Assembly (NCBI GenBank): GCA_018816815.1
Contig: JAHIVD010000081.1
Span: 1 to 16,163 of the forward strand
Length of the DNA stretch: 16,163 nt
Direction: 5' to 3'
DNA from: Patescibacteria group bacterium
Lineage (GTDB): Bacteria; Patescibacteriota; Microgenomatia; Daviesbacterales; UBA10151
The notes beneath the pieces are model-generated. The model did not search any database. It saw only the letters and a program-made list of their open reading frames with translations, and was not told the DNA's origin. Both the position numbers and the translations under genes were made by a program. Positions 1 to 6,696 of this stretch are shown here, piece by piece. Numbering within the stretch: the stretch's first letter is position 1; each line of letters begins with the position of its first letter.

Positions 1-882
1 AAATCTTTTATAGGAAATTCTAGTCTGGCAGAAGATCGAACTATACTGAAAATCTGGAGAAGGGGTAAGCTGCTCGGTATGGATCTGGCAAAAAATAGAC
101 TATTAGCTGCTGATAATTCGCAGTTGGTAAAAAAAGAAAAGTTAAGAGTTAATAGAAAACAATTAATAACTCTGCTTTTTCATCTGAAAATGTCCGGCCA
201 ATTAATATGGGAAGGGAGTAGACTGAAGACAGTAGGGAGTAGTAAATTTATAGGCGGACACCCCACAAGAAACATGTTGGACGAAATGCCAAATTCTCAT
301 ACAAGAGTGATATTTAGTTTTTCTGATGGGTTGCATTTGTATTTTAATGATCAGCGGAAATTTGGGTGGGTGAAAATAGTTCAAGGTTCAAAATTAAAAA
401 TTAAAAGTGAAGAGATTTTAGGAAAACTAGGGCCTGAACCATTGAAAAAAACATTCACTTGGAAAATCCTTAAAAACAATTTAATGAAACACAAGAGCAT
501 GCCTGTGAAAGTAGCGATTATGGATCAATCAGTAGTGGCCGGAGTAGGGAATATTTATGCTAATGAGGCTTGTTTTGATGCTAAAATCGATCCGTGTACT
601 AAAGTAAGCAGTATGTCTGATAAGCAGTTTCAAAAGCTGTATTCAGGGATAGTCAGAGTGCTTAAGGACGGGATAAAATACGGTGGGTCAACTAGAGTTC
701 ATTTTGTAGATCCTGAAGGACGTAAAGGGTATTTTTTAGATTATGCACATGTTTACGGCAAGGAGGGCTATCCTTGCAAGCGAAGTTTGCGTTCTGGTGG
801 TTTTAAAGATTGTTTTGGTAAGATCAAAAAAATTACTTTGGGAGGCCGAGGTACATATCTTTGCCCTAATTGTCAAAAATAA
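1..882 (+). CDS. mutM: Formamidopyrimidine-DNA glycosylase (Fpg/MutM), 5' end outside window
   Basis: This base-excision-repair enzyme removes oxidised purines and nicks the strand. The reading frame is open from base 1, so the catalytic N-terminal Pro and roughly 30-40 residues lie upstream; the ATG at 79 is internal. Visible family marks are RRGK (nt 58-69, with the Lys57-equivalent), HLKMSGQL, FNDQRKFGW, the helix-two-turn-helix core DQSVVAGVGNIYANEA (nt 526-573) and a C-terminal zinc finger ending GGRGTYLCPNCQ. The finger is odd. The first Cys pair is spaced CX11C (Cys codons at 775 and 811) rather than CX2C, as if nine residues were inserted, while the second pair CPNC is normal. The loop between RRGK and HLKMSGQL is also long. 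Family assignment is firm. The gene precedes an MFS gene by 62 bp. Confidence 0.93.
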   Translation, partial: KSFIGNSSLAEDRTILKIWRRGKLLGMDLAKNRLLAADNSQLVKKEKLRVNRKQLITLLFHLKMSGQLIWEGSRLKTVGSSKFIGGHPTRNMLDEMPNSHTRVIFSFSDGLHLYFNDQRKFGWVKIVQGSKLKIKSEEILGKLGPEPLKKTFTWKILKNNLMKHKSMPVKVAIMDQSVVAGVGNIYANEACFDAKIDPCTKVSSMSDKQFQKLYSGIVRVLKDGIKYGGSTRVHFVDPEGRKGYFLDYAHVYGKEGYPCKRSLRSGGFKDCFGKIKKITLGGRGTYLCPNCQK

Positions 883-924
883 ATACAGGTGCTATTTTCT
901 ATAACCTGCAAAAGGGAAATAAGT

Positions 925-930
925 TATAAT
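925..930 (+). promoter_or_regulatory. Candidate -10 box for the MFS transporter gene
   Basis: A consensus TATAAT lies 14 nt before the ATG at 945, implying a very short leader of about 7 nt. No convincing -35 is seen at the usual distance. A weak CAGGT/ACCTG inverted repeat (886-908) lies just upstream. Confidence 0.45.
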
Positions 931-944
931 ATCTTTTATCTGTT

Positions 945-2321
945 ATGACTGATAAACCTAGTTTTGCTTCTGTGATTGTAAATCCGGGCTTTTTAAATTT
1001 GTGGGTTAACCAAGTTCTGGTTCAACTCTCTTTTAATTCTCTGAATTTTGCTTTGATTCTTTGGGTTTTTCAGTTAACAGACTCTAATACTGCTGTTTCT
1101 GCTTTATTCTTTGCAATTTATCTTCCGGCTGCTGTGCTGGGGCTTTTTTCCGGGGTATTGGTGGATTTGATTGACAGACGCAAGATCATAATGGCGATTG
1201 ATTTTTTCTTGTGCCTGTTGTTTTTCAGCCTAATCTTTTTGAAAGGAAGTTTTCCGGCGATTTTATTGGTCACCTTTTTTGTTAATGCATTGGGTCAATT
1301 TTATGCACCTGCTGAAGCTTCAGCCATACCTTTGGTTGTTAAGAAAAATCAATTATTAACTGCAAATTCACTATTTTCAGCAACACTTTATTCAACGTTC
1401 TTGATTGGTTTTGGCTTAGCAGGACCATTAATCAATCATTTCGGTATTGATTTTATCTTTGGATTTGGGGGAATAGTTCTTTTTGCAGCATTTTTACTTT
1501 CACTTTTATTTCCTGCTATTCAAGCTGCACCTGATAGTCAGGGCAGAAGACTGCTTGCTGCTTTGTCAACAAGGGACTGCTTTGAAATATGGAAAATTGG
1601 CGGTACAGAAATTATGGAGACAATAAAACTAATTAGAGGAAAATTGGCAGTACTGTCTTCAATTCTAATTTTAGCAGGGGTGCAAATAGGAATAGGTATT
1701 ATGGCAGTTTTGGCTCCGGGTTTTTTGGAAAAATCTTTGCATATCAAAGCAACAGATGTATCGTATGTTTTGGTAATTCCGCTGGGGTTGGGGATTATTA
1801 CAGGAGGAGTGATTCTAGGCAGGTACGGTAGCAGAATGATCAGACGAAAATTAGTTGCTAAAGCAATTTGTTTTAGCGGATTAATGCTGTTTTTGGTTGG
1901 AATTGCCCCGATTATTTCTCCTGCCATTAAATATCTTAGTTATCCAAAACCCCTACCTTTTTTCTATCAATTGCCGCTTTCTAAAATCTTAGTAATAGGA
2001 TCTTTTTTAATAGGAGTTGCAATAGTTTCAATTTTGATTCCATCACAGACTGTTTTACAAGAAAACACTTCGGACAAGGATAGAGGTAAAGTTTACTCTG
2101 TTTTAGGGGTTGTCATGTCTGCACTTTCTTTGATTCCAATCTTTTTAACAGGTGTTTTGTCTGATATTTTTGGCACAACTCCGATATTTATCGGACTAGG
2201 CATTTTGGTTATATTAATAGGACTTTTTGGATTAAACCCCAGTTTATTTTTCAAGAGAAATGATTTGTCCGGCAGAGTTAGGGAATTTTTGGGAGTTGGA
2301 CACTGGAAAGAGAAAAGTTAG
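945..2321 (+). CDS. Major facilitator superfamily transporter (MFS_3/EntS-like)
   Basis: The product is a 458-residue integral membrane protein with about 12 hydrophobic segments, the usual MFS size. The motif-A-like loop between helices 2 and 3 reads GVLVDLIDRRK (residues 70-80). The N-terminal pattern, NPGFLNLWVNQ followed by LTDSNTAVSALFFAIYLPA, resembles the MFS_3 group that includes the enterobactin exporter EntS and macrolide-efflux-like proteins. A charged central loop (about residues 185-225) separates the two halves, and the C-terminus is basic and cytoplasmic. The substrate cannot be told from sequence; secondary efflux is the default inference. No Shine-Dalgarno precedes the ATG, but a TATAAT box does. 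recF starts 23 bp after the stop and may be co-transcribed. Confidence 0.85.
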   Translation: MTDKPSFASVIVNPGFLNLWVNQVLVQLSFNSLNFALILWVFQLTDSNTAVSALFFAIYLPAAVLGLFSGVLVDLIDRRKIIMAIDFFLCLLFFSLIFLKGSFPAILLVTFFVNALGQFYAPAEASAIPLVVKKNQLLTANSLFSATLYSTFLIGFGLAGPLINHFGIDFIFGFGGIVLFAAFLLSLLFPAIQAAPDSQGRRLLAALSTRDCFEIWKIGGTEIMETIKLIRGKLAVLSSILILAGVQIGIGIMAVLAPGFLEKSLHIKATDVSYVLVIPLGLGIITGGVILGRYGSRMIRRKLVAKAICFSGLMLFLVGIAPIISPAIKYLSYPKPLPFFYQLPLSKILVIGSFLIGVAIVSILIPSQTVLQENTSDKDRGKVYSVLGVVMSALSLIPIFLTGVLSDIFGTTPIFIGLGILVILIGLFGLNPSLFFKRNDLSGRVREFLGVGHWKEKS

Positions 2322-2344
2322 TTTAGATTTGGTTGCTATGAAAG

Positions 2345-3466
2345 ATGTTTTTAAAAAGATTAGATTTAACAAATTTTAGAAATTATTCAAATTTTGAACT
2401 GAATTTCGACCAGAGACCAACTGTTTTTATAGGCAATAATGCAGTTGGTAAATCTAATCTATTGGAGGCAATTTATCTTCTTTCCACCACTAAATCTTTA
2501 CGGGTTAAAAAAGAAGAAGAACTTATCAAAGAGGGGAAAGAATTTACCAAAGTAGAGGGTTTTTTGGTAGAGAATGAGTCTGCTTTGATACAAGGGGAGG
2601 TAATTGGCGCAGAAACAGAGCTTTTAGTGATTATCAATAGACCGACAGAGGAAGTTGAGTTTAAAAAGAAAGTTTTAGTTAATGGAATTCCGAGAAGAAT
2701 TACGGATTTTATTGGAAACTTGCCTGCAGTTATTTTTTATCCGGCTGATATTAATTTAGTAACAGGGTCCCCAAGTCTTAGGAGATGGCATTTGGATTTG
2801 GTTCTTGTTCAGATAGATTCTAATTACAAAAAAGCTCTGACTAGTTATGAACAATTCTTAACAGCCAGGAATAGGGTATTAAAAAGGATCAGAGAAGGTT
2901 ATGGTAAAAAAGATGAATTAGATTATTGGACAGACGGTTTGATTGAACAAGGAAAAGTGATTAGTGAAAAAAGAAAAAGTTTCTTTGAATATACAAGACA
3001 GGTTCCTCTCTTTGCAATAAACTCTCTGGAAAAGTCACTGGGTAAATTCAGATTTGCATATAAACCCAGTGAAGTTACTGTTGAAAAATTAATTGAGACA
3101 AACAGCAGGGAAGTAGCTGTAGCAGCTACATTAATCGGGCCGCATAGGGATGACTTTGATATTTTGCTAGAGGGGCATAATTTGGCTAATTATGGTTCCA
3201 GAGGGGAGCAAAGGACAGCTACTTTGGTTTTTAAATTAGTTCAACTGGAATATATGGCTAAGGTTTTAGGCAAAAGACCGATACTGCTTTTGGATGATGT
3301 TTTTTCCGAACTGGACGCAAACCATCGGGCTCATGTGGTAGAAGTGGTGAGCAAACAGCAAACAATTATTGCCACAGTTGAATTGGGAAACATCCCAAAA
3401 AGTTTTTCAGACAAAGCTCGGATTTTGAGATTAGAGGATGGTAAGTTTACAGAAATTTCGATATAG
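2345..3466 (+). CDS. recF: DNA replication/repair protein RecF
   Basis: RecF is an SMC-like ATPase that helps load RecA at gapped DNA through RecO and RecR. The 373-residue length is normal. The N-terminus MFLKRLDLTNFRNY is characteristic of the family. The Walker A motif GNNAVGKS spans residues 30-37, the ABC signature is GSRGEQR (284-290), and the Walker B/D-loop is ILLLDDVFSELD (313-324). The lid region FYPADINLVTGSPSLRRWHLD (131-151) is also typical. The gene follows the MFS gene by 23 bp without a recognisable Shine-Dalgarno. It is not beside dnaN or gyrB here, unlike the classical dnaA-dnaN-recF layout. It converges on the DUF5654-like gene with a 31-bp gap. Confidence 0.95.
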   Translation: MFLKRLDLTNFRNYSNFELNFDQRPTVFIGNNAVGKSNLLEAIYLLSTTKSLRVKKEEELIKEGKEFTKVEGFLVENESALIQGEVIGAETELLVIINRPTEEVEFKKKVLVNGIPRRITDFIGNLPAVIFYPADINLVTGSPSLRRWHLDLVLVQIDSNYKKALTSYEQFLTARNRVLKRIREGYGKKDELDYWTDGLIEQGKVISEKRKSFFEYTRQVPLFAINSLEKSLGKFRFAYKPSEVTVEKLIETNSREVAVAATLIGPHRDDFDILLEGHNLANYGSRGEQRTATLVFKLVQLEYMAKVLGKRPILLLDDVFSELDANHRAHVVEVVSKQQTIIATVELGNIPKSFSDKARILRLEDGKFTEISI

Positions 3467-3487
3467 TCAAGCTTGGGAAGCATTATT

Positions 3488-3514
3488 GTTTAATTTACTA
3501 TCTGGAGATTAAAC
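3488..3514. terminator. Possible weak hairpin between convergent genes
   Basis: GTTTAAT and ATTAAAC form a perfect 7-bp inverted repeat with a 13-nt loop at the convergent ends of recF and the DUF5654-like gene, overlapping the stop codon of the latter. It is AT-only apart from the outer G-C pair and lacks a U-tract, so a terminator role is a guess. Confidence 0.2.
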
Positions 3515-3749
3515 GGGATAGTTGAAAAGTAATGATTACACCGAGTATGGTTACTAAGAGAGCATAAATGAGCCTTGATAAGATGCCTGATCCAGGAAGT
3601 TTGGGTTCAATAAATTGTTGAACTGTTTGTTGAATCGCATCATTCCAGGCCAAAGCTGCAGTGAAACCAAAGGCTGAGGTTGACAGAGTTACCAACTGTT
3701 TCATTAACTCTTTATGAAATATAAATCTCCGATTATTCTTTTTGGCCAT
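3498..3749 (-). CDS. DUF5654-like small membrane protein
   Basis: The product is 83 residues long, with a basic N-terminus (MAKKNNRRF) and two hydrophobic segments. The first, around residues 19-38, contains LVTLSTSAFGFTAALAWNDA. The second, around 60-78, contains LIYALLVTILGVIITF. The combination of S-AFGF-AALAWN-AI followed by a second helix is what I recognise as the DUF5654 family of short proteins found in archaea and CPR bacteria; its function is unknown. The ATG at 3749 lies 6 nt downstream of a minus-strand extended -10 box (TGTTAGAAT), so the mRNA is probably leaderless. It is divergent from the dihydroorotase gene, with which it shares a symmetric promoter region. Confidence 0.8.
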   Translation of the reverse strand: MAKKNNRRFIFHKELMKQLVTLSTSAFGFTAALAWNDAIQQTVQQFIEPKLPGSGILSRLIYALLVTILGVIITFQLSRLISR

Positions 3750-3755
3750 AAAATC

Positions 3756-3788
3756 ATTCTAACAAAAACGTTGGTCTTTTGTTAGAAT
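3756..3788. promoter_or_regulatory. Divergent, overlapping promoters within a 12-bp perfect inverted repeat
   Basis: ATTCTAACAAAA (3756-3767) and TTTTGTTAGAAT (3777-3788) are perfect reverse complements around a 9-nt centre. Each arm carries an extended -10 (TGTTAGAAT) for its own outward direction and, on the other strand, a CTAACA that fits a -35 (4/6) for the opposite -10 at 18-bp spacing. The left promoter's predicted start coincides with the ATG at 3749. The right one would start near 3795 and give a leader of about 108 nt before pyrC. The palindrome could also be an operator for a dimeric regulator. Confidence 0.55.
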
Positions 3789-3822
3789 AGAATTAGTAAA
3801 ATGTCGTCGTGAACGATTAGTG

Positions 3823-3859
3823 TAGCGATCTTTTCAACCCGTGAAAGATAGTTTTGCTA
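3823..3859 (+). other. Potential hairpin in the dihydroorotase 5' leader
   Basis: In the long leader, ATCTTTTCA (3828-3836) pairs with TGAAAGAT (3842-3849) with one bulged T and an ACCCG loop. Outside it, TAGC (3823-3826) can pair with GCTA (3856-3859). A short TTTT follows the inner stem. No known riboswitch or PyrR-type motif is recognised. An attenuator role is possible but unsupported beyond the pairing. Confidence 0.3.
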
Positions 3860-3866
3860 AGGATTG

Positions 3867-3897
3867 TTTACAATGGCAGGAAAGGTATTGATATAGT
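3867..3897 (+). promoter_or_regulatory. Second, start-proximal promoter for dihydroorotase
   Basis: TTTACA (3867-3872, 5/6 match to the -35) lies 19 bp before the extended -10 TGATATAGT (hexamer 3892-3897). The -10 ends 5 nt before the ATG at 3903, so transcription would begin essentially at the start codon. Confidence 0.5.
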
Positions 3898-3902
3898 TCT
3901 TA

Positions 3903-4961
3903 ATGAAAAATCTAATTAGACTTCCAGGATTGATTGATCCTCATGTGCACCTTCGTGAGCCAGGAGCTATCCAAAAAGAAGATTTCCAAACAGGTACAAA
4001 AGCAGCAATTGCCGGAGGGTTTACAACGGTTTTAGATATGCCGAACAATCCTATTCCTACTGTAACGCCTGAAGCTTTGCAGCAAAAAATAGATCTGGCC
4101 AAAGGTCAGTTATTTTCCGATGTCGGATTCCATTTCGGAGCAAGCAGGGAAAGTATTCAATATTTTTCAAAAGTTCAAGATCTGGTTTTTGGTCTTAAAC
4201 TCTATATGAATCACACTACCGGGGAACTTTTAATAGAAGATGAATTTGTACTGGAAGAGGTTTTTTCTGCCTGGACAAAAGAAAAACCAATTATGGTTCA
4301 TGCAGAAGCAGATACTTTAAAAAAAGCAATCAGTTTAGCTAAGAAGTTTAACAATAAGTTGCATGTTTGCCATGTTTCTTTAAAAGAAGAAGTTGAAGTT
4401 ATAAAAGCTGCTAAGCAAGATGGTTTAAATATCAGTTGCGAAGTAACTTGTCACCATTTGTTTTTAACTGAAGAAGATGTTAAAAGATTGGGTTCATATG
4501 GGATGATGAAACCGCCTCTTAGGAGCAAAGAGGATCAGGAGGTTTTATGGCAGGCTCTCACAGACAGTACAATTGATATGATTGGCTCTGATCATGCTCC
4601 GCACACTAAAGAGGAAAAGACAGGGAAGAAAATACCCAATGGTGTGCCTGGACTGGAAACTACACTACCTCTTCTGTTAACAGCTGTAAATAAAGGGCAA
4701 TTAAGCCAGGAGAAACTAATTGAGATCACCCTTACTAATCCTAAAAAGATTTTTGGTATACCCGAACAGAAAAAAACCTGGATCGAGGTGGATATGGATG
4801 AAAGTTATGTTTTCAAGAATGAAAATTTACAAACAAAATGCGGCTGGACTCCGTTTGCAGGGATGAAAGTTACAGGCAAGCTTAAAAAAGTAGTTCTTAG
4901 GGGTCAATTAGTATTTGATGGAAAAAATATCTTTGGTCCATATGGTCGGGCAATGGTATAA
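3903..4961 (+). CDS. pyrC: Dihydroorotase
   Basis: Dihydroorotase is an amidohydrolase that interconverts carbamoyl-aspartate and dihydroorotate in pyrimidine synthesis. All binuclear metal ligands are visible: H14-x-H16 in DPHVHLREPG, the carboxylated Lys99 in GLKLYM, H133 in MVHAE, H157 in HVCHVS and D230 in GSDHAPH. The substrate-binding MPNNP lies at 46-50. At 352 residues it is shorter than the usual 420-430-residue class I enzymes. It begins almost directly at the first barrel strand and lacks most of the N-terminal beta-sandwich, like the compact DHO domain of CAD. No Shine-Dalgarno is present. The start is fixed by a -10 box 5 nt upstream. No other pyrimidine gene is in the window. 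Seven bases separate its stop from the degraded MNT gene. Confidence 0.93.
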   Translation: MKNLIRLPGLIDPHVHLREPGAIQKEDFQTGTKAAIAGGFTTVLDMPNNPIPTVTPEALQQKIDLAKGQLFSDVGFHFGASRESIQYFSKVQDLVFGLKLYMNHTTGELLIEDEFVLEEVFSAWTKEKPIMVHAEADTLKKAISLAKKFNNKLHVCHVSLKEEVEVIKAAKQDGLNISCEVTCHHLFLTEEDVKRLGSYGMMKPPLRSKEDQEVLWQALTDSTIDMIGSDHAPHTKEEKTGKKIPNGVPGLETTLPLLLTAVNKGQLSQEKLIEITLTNPKKIFGIPEQKKTWIEVDMDESYVFKNENLQTKCGWTPFAGMKVTGKLKKVVLRGQLVFDGKNIFGPYGRAMV

Positions 4962-4962
4962 T
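4933..4962 (+). promoter_or_regulatory. Extended -10 promoter of the MNT pseudogene, inside the pyrC end
   Basis: TGGTATAAT (hexamer 4957-4962) is a perfect extended -10. It overlaps the pyrC stop codon and ends 6 nt before the ATG at 4969. TTGGTC (4933-4938) is a weak -35 at 18-bp spacing. This supports 4969 as the ancestral, leaderless start of the toxin-antitoxin operon. Confidence 0.5.
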
Positions 4963-4968
4963 GTTTGT

Positions 4969-5261
4969 ATGAATATAAATCAAATAAAAGGCATTTTCCA
5001 GAAAAATATAGGTATTTTATAGGATCAATATGGTGTGGAAAACATAGGCGTTTTTTTGGCTCTGTCAGTAGAGGAGAAGAGGGGAAAAAGAGTGATATTG
5101 ATATTTTGGTTGAATTCTCCAAACCTTTAGGGTTTTTCAAATTTATCGAGTTGGAAATTTTTTTGAGTAAACTTATTGGCAAAAAAGTCGATTTGGTTAC
5201 AAAAAAGGCGTTAAAATCAGTTATTGAGGATGAAATATTAAGAGAAGTAAGTTATGTCTAA
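4969..5261 (+). pseudogene. Degraded MNT-type nucleotidyltransferase (MntA-like antitoxin)
   Basis: The C-terminal part, FGSVSRGEEGKKSDIDILVEF, carries the GSxxRGE...SDIDILVE active-site motif of minimal nucleotidyltransferases, proteins that neutralise HepT toxins by AMPylation. The N-terminal part is in another frame. From ATG 4969 it reads MNINQIKGIFQKNIGIL, hits TAG at 5020-5022, continues DQYGVENIGVF, and then must shift frame in the T7 run at 5051-5057 to reach GSVSRGE. The two lesions, one nonsense and one homopolymer frameshift, make a pseudogene the best call. An open frame exists from a TTG at 4965, but its first 25 or so residues do not resemble the family. The 3' end overlaps the HepT-like remnant by 8 nt, the normal operon geometry of such pairs. 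Confidence 0.75.
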
Positions 5262-5361
5262 AAGAAAACCTGCTTTATATTTGCAGGATATTTCAACTTC
5301 GTTTTCCAAATCCTTATTGCCTGATTCAATCGGGATTGCTTCATTGGTTTGTTCTCAGTAA
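5254..5361 (+). pseudogene. Truncated HepT-like (HEPN/DUF86) toxin remnant
   Basis: ATG 5254 opens a 35-codon frame beginning MSKRKPALYLQDI, which looks like the first helix of HepT/DUF86 HEPN proteins that usually follow an MNT gene. After about 13 residues the resemblance ends and the frame runs through unrelated sequence to TAA 5359-5361. The RX4-6H ribonuclease motif and the rest of the roughly 110-140-residue domain are absent within the window. Identification rests on a short match plus the 8-nt overlap with the MNT gene. It is too short to be a working toxin. Confidence 0.55.
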
Positions 5362-5372
5362 TGACGAATCAT
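5324..5372 (-). repeat. Possible degenerate intergenic palindromic repeat
   Basis: On the minus strand this reads GTCATTACTGAGAAC followed by ...GAAGCAATCCCGATTG. It resembles the widespread bacterial intergenic repeat of the form CGTCATTGCGAG...GAAGCAATC. It begins where the HepT homology stops, so insertion of such a repeat may have truncated the gene. This rests on resemblance only. Confidence 0.3.
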
Positions 5373-5429
5373 TTAAAATTCAGGTTTTGCTTATTGTTTA
5401 TATGTAATAATGCAGAGCTCACTTAACAT

Positions 5430-5448
5430 ATTGCCCATATTCGGCAAT
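5430..5448. other. Small hairpin upstream of ctlX
   Basis: ATTGCC and GGCAAT form a 6-bp perfect inverted repeat with a 7-nt loop in the ctlX upstream region. No U-tract follows on the plus strand. Its role is unknown. Confidence 0.25.
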
Positions 5449-5486
5449 TATCCCTTTGAGATGTGGTATTCTTTACGTTTAACAAT

Positions 5487-6446
5487 ATGGCCAAATCACA
5501 AGCACCTTTAGTAGAGAAAACTGCTCAAATAACAAATACTGTTTTAATGGTTAGTCCTGATAGTTTTGGTTTTAATGACCAAACAGCCAGTACTAATGTT
5601 TTCCAGAATAAACTTTATTCTGGTTCCCGAGAAATCCTTCATAAAGCTAAAATAGAATTTAACAAAGCAGTCAAGTTATTGCGTAGAAATGGCGTAAAAG
5701 TAGTTGTATGTCCAAGCAGAACAGATGTAAATACTCCTGATGCAGTTTTTCCCAACAATTGGATCTCCTTTCATAGCGAAATAGACGGCATAGGTGTTGT
5801 TTTATATCCTATGCTTGCTTCAAACAGAAGAAATGAAAGACAATTGGTTCAAGTTAGTCAAGTTTTAGGGTTAAAAATTAATCCTTCATCTGTCCTGGAT
5901 TTTTCTCATCACGAGATTTCAGGGCGTTTTCTTGAAGGCACTGGTAGCTTGGTCTTTGACCGCAGAAGAAAAGTAGTTTTTGCTAATGAATCTACCAGAA
6001 CGTCTTTACTAGCCTTGGATGATTTTTGTGCGAAAACAAATTACCGGTCAATCAAATTTCATGCATATGGTAAAAACAGGGAGCCAATTTATCACACCAA
6101 TTTAGTTATGAATATTGGTGCTAGTTTCTCTGTTGTATGTCTTGAGGCAATAAAGAATGCTCAAGAGCGCAGTATTGTTCAGAGTGAACTGGAAGTATCG
6201 GGTGTGAAGATAATTTCAATCACCTTAGAACAAATGCATTCTTTTTGCGGGAATGTATTGGAAGTGCGGTCTGCTTTGGGAAAAAATAGAATCATAATGT
6301 CTACTACAGCTTATAGCGTCTTTACTAAGGATCAAAAAAAACAACTGTTAAGTTGTGGAGATATTGTTTCTCTTGATATTCCTACTATAGAAACAATTGG
6401 CGGAGGCAGTGCTCGTTGTATGCTTGCTGAAGTCTTTGTCTTGTAA
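5487..6446 (+). CDS. ctlX: CtlX-type amidinotransferase-fold hydrolase (citrulline utilisation hydrolase-like)
   Basis: This is a guanidino/ureido-modifying enzyme of the arginine deiminase/DDAH superfamily. The pattern VLMVSPDSFGFNDQTASTN, TPDAVFPNNWISFH (residues 83-96), VLYPMLASNRRNER, GTGSLVFD (151-158), YHTNLVMNIG with the catalytic His203, and GGGSARCMLAEVF with the nucleophile Cys311 fits the citrulline-utilisation hydrolase CtlX. Length from ATG 5487 is 319 residues, typical for that group. The frame extends upstream to a GTG at 5463, but those eight residues look non-coding, so ATG 5487 is preferred. No Shine-Dalgarno is seen. TTGAGA (5456-5461) is a fair -35 with only poor -10 candidates after it. 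No arginine or citrulline catabolic partner lies nearby, so the true substrate is open. Confidence 0.83.
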   Translation: MAKSQAPLVEKTAQITNTVLMVSPDSFGFNDQTASTNVFQNKLYSGSREILHKAKIEFNKAVKLLRRNGVKVVVCPSRTDVNTPDAVFPNNWISFHSEIDGIGVVLYPMLASNRRNERQLVQVSQVLGLKINPSSVLDFSHHEISGRFLEGTGSLVFDRRRKVVFANESTRTSLLALDDFCAKTNYRSIKFHAYGKNREPIYHTNLVMNIGASFSVVCLEAIKNAQERSIVQSELEVSGVKIISITLEQMHSFCGNVLEVRSALGKNRIIMSTTAYSVFTKDQKKQLLSCGDIVSLDIPTIETIGGGSARCMLAEVFVL

Positions 6447-6499
6447 CAATAAAATACGTGATTTACTACCGGTTCAGCAAACGTTGCATCATCTTGTTA

Positions 6500-6657
6500 A
6501 TGTAATACGAAATCTCAGTTTTCCTAATTTGCGAAGTCTGAATTTTCCAATGTTTTACCACGCCCCCTTTGAATTACGCTTAGAATCTTCATAATGACAG
6601 AATATTATATCATTTGAGACTTTGTTTATGTTTATTTTTTTAGATTTCGTGTAACAT
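6500..6657. repeat. 158-bp segment bounded by imperfect 16-bp inverted repeats (MITE-like?)
   Basis: ATGTAATACGAAATCT (6500-6515) and the reverse complement of AGATTTCGTGTAACAT (6642-6657) match at 14 of 16 positions, more than expected by chance in so small a space. The interior has no convincing gene; a 65-codon frame from 6397 is an overlap artefact. No target duplication is evident. It could be a small non-autonomous element, a large RNA hairpin, or an older end of the adjacent IS. Confidence 0.35.
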
Positions 6658-6696
6658 CGATAAGGTGAACCGATATGTTCCCGTAAATATCCGGCA

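Noticed and set aside
5020..5022. TAG read-through (recoding) in the MNT gene
   Set aside because: A frameshift is also needed 30 bp later, and the partner gene is truncated, so decay explains everything. The known CPR recoding is of UGA, not UAG.
6397..6594. 65-codon open frame after ctlX
   Set aside because: It overlaps the ctlX end in another frame, has no start signal and no protein-like composition.
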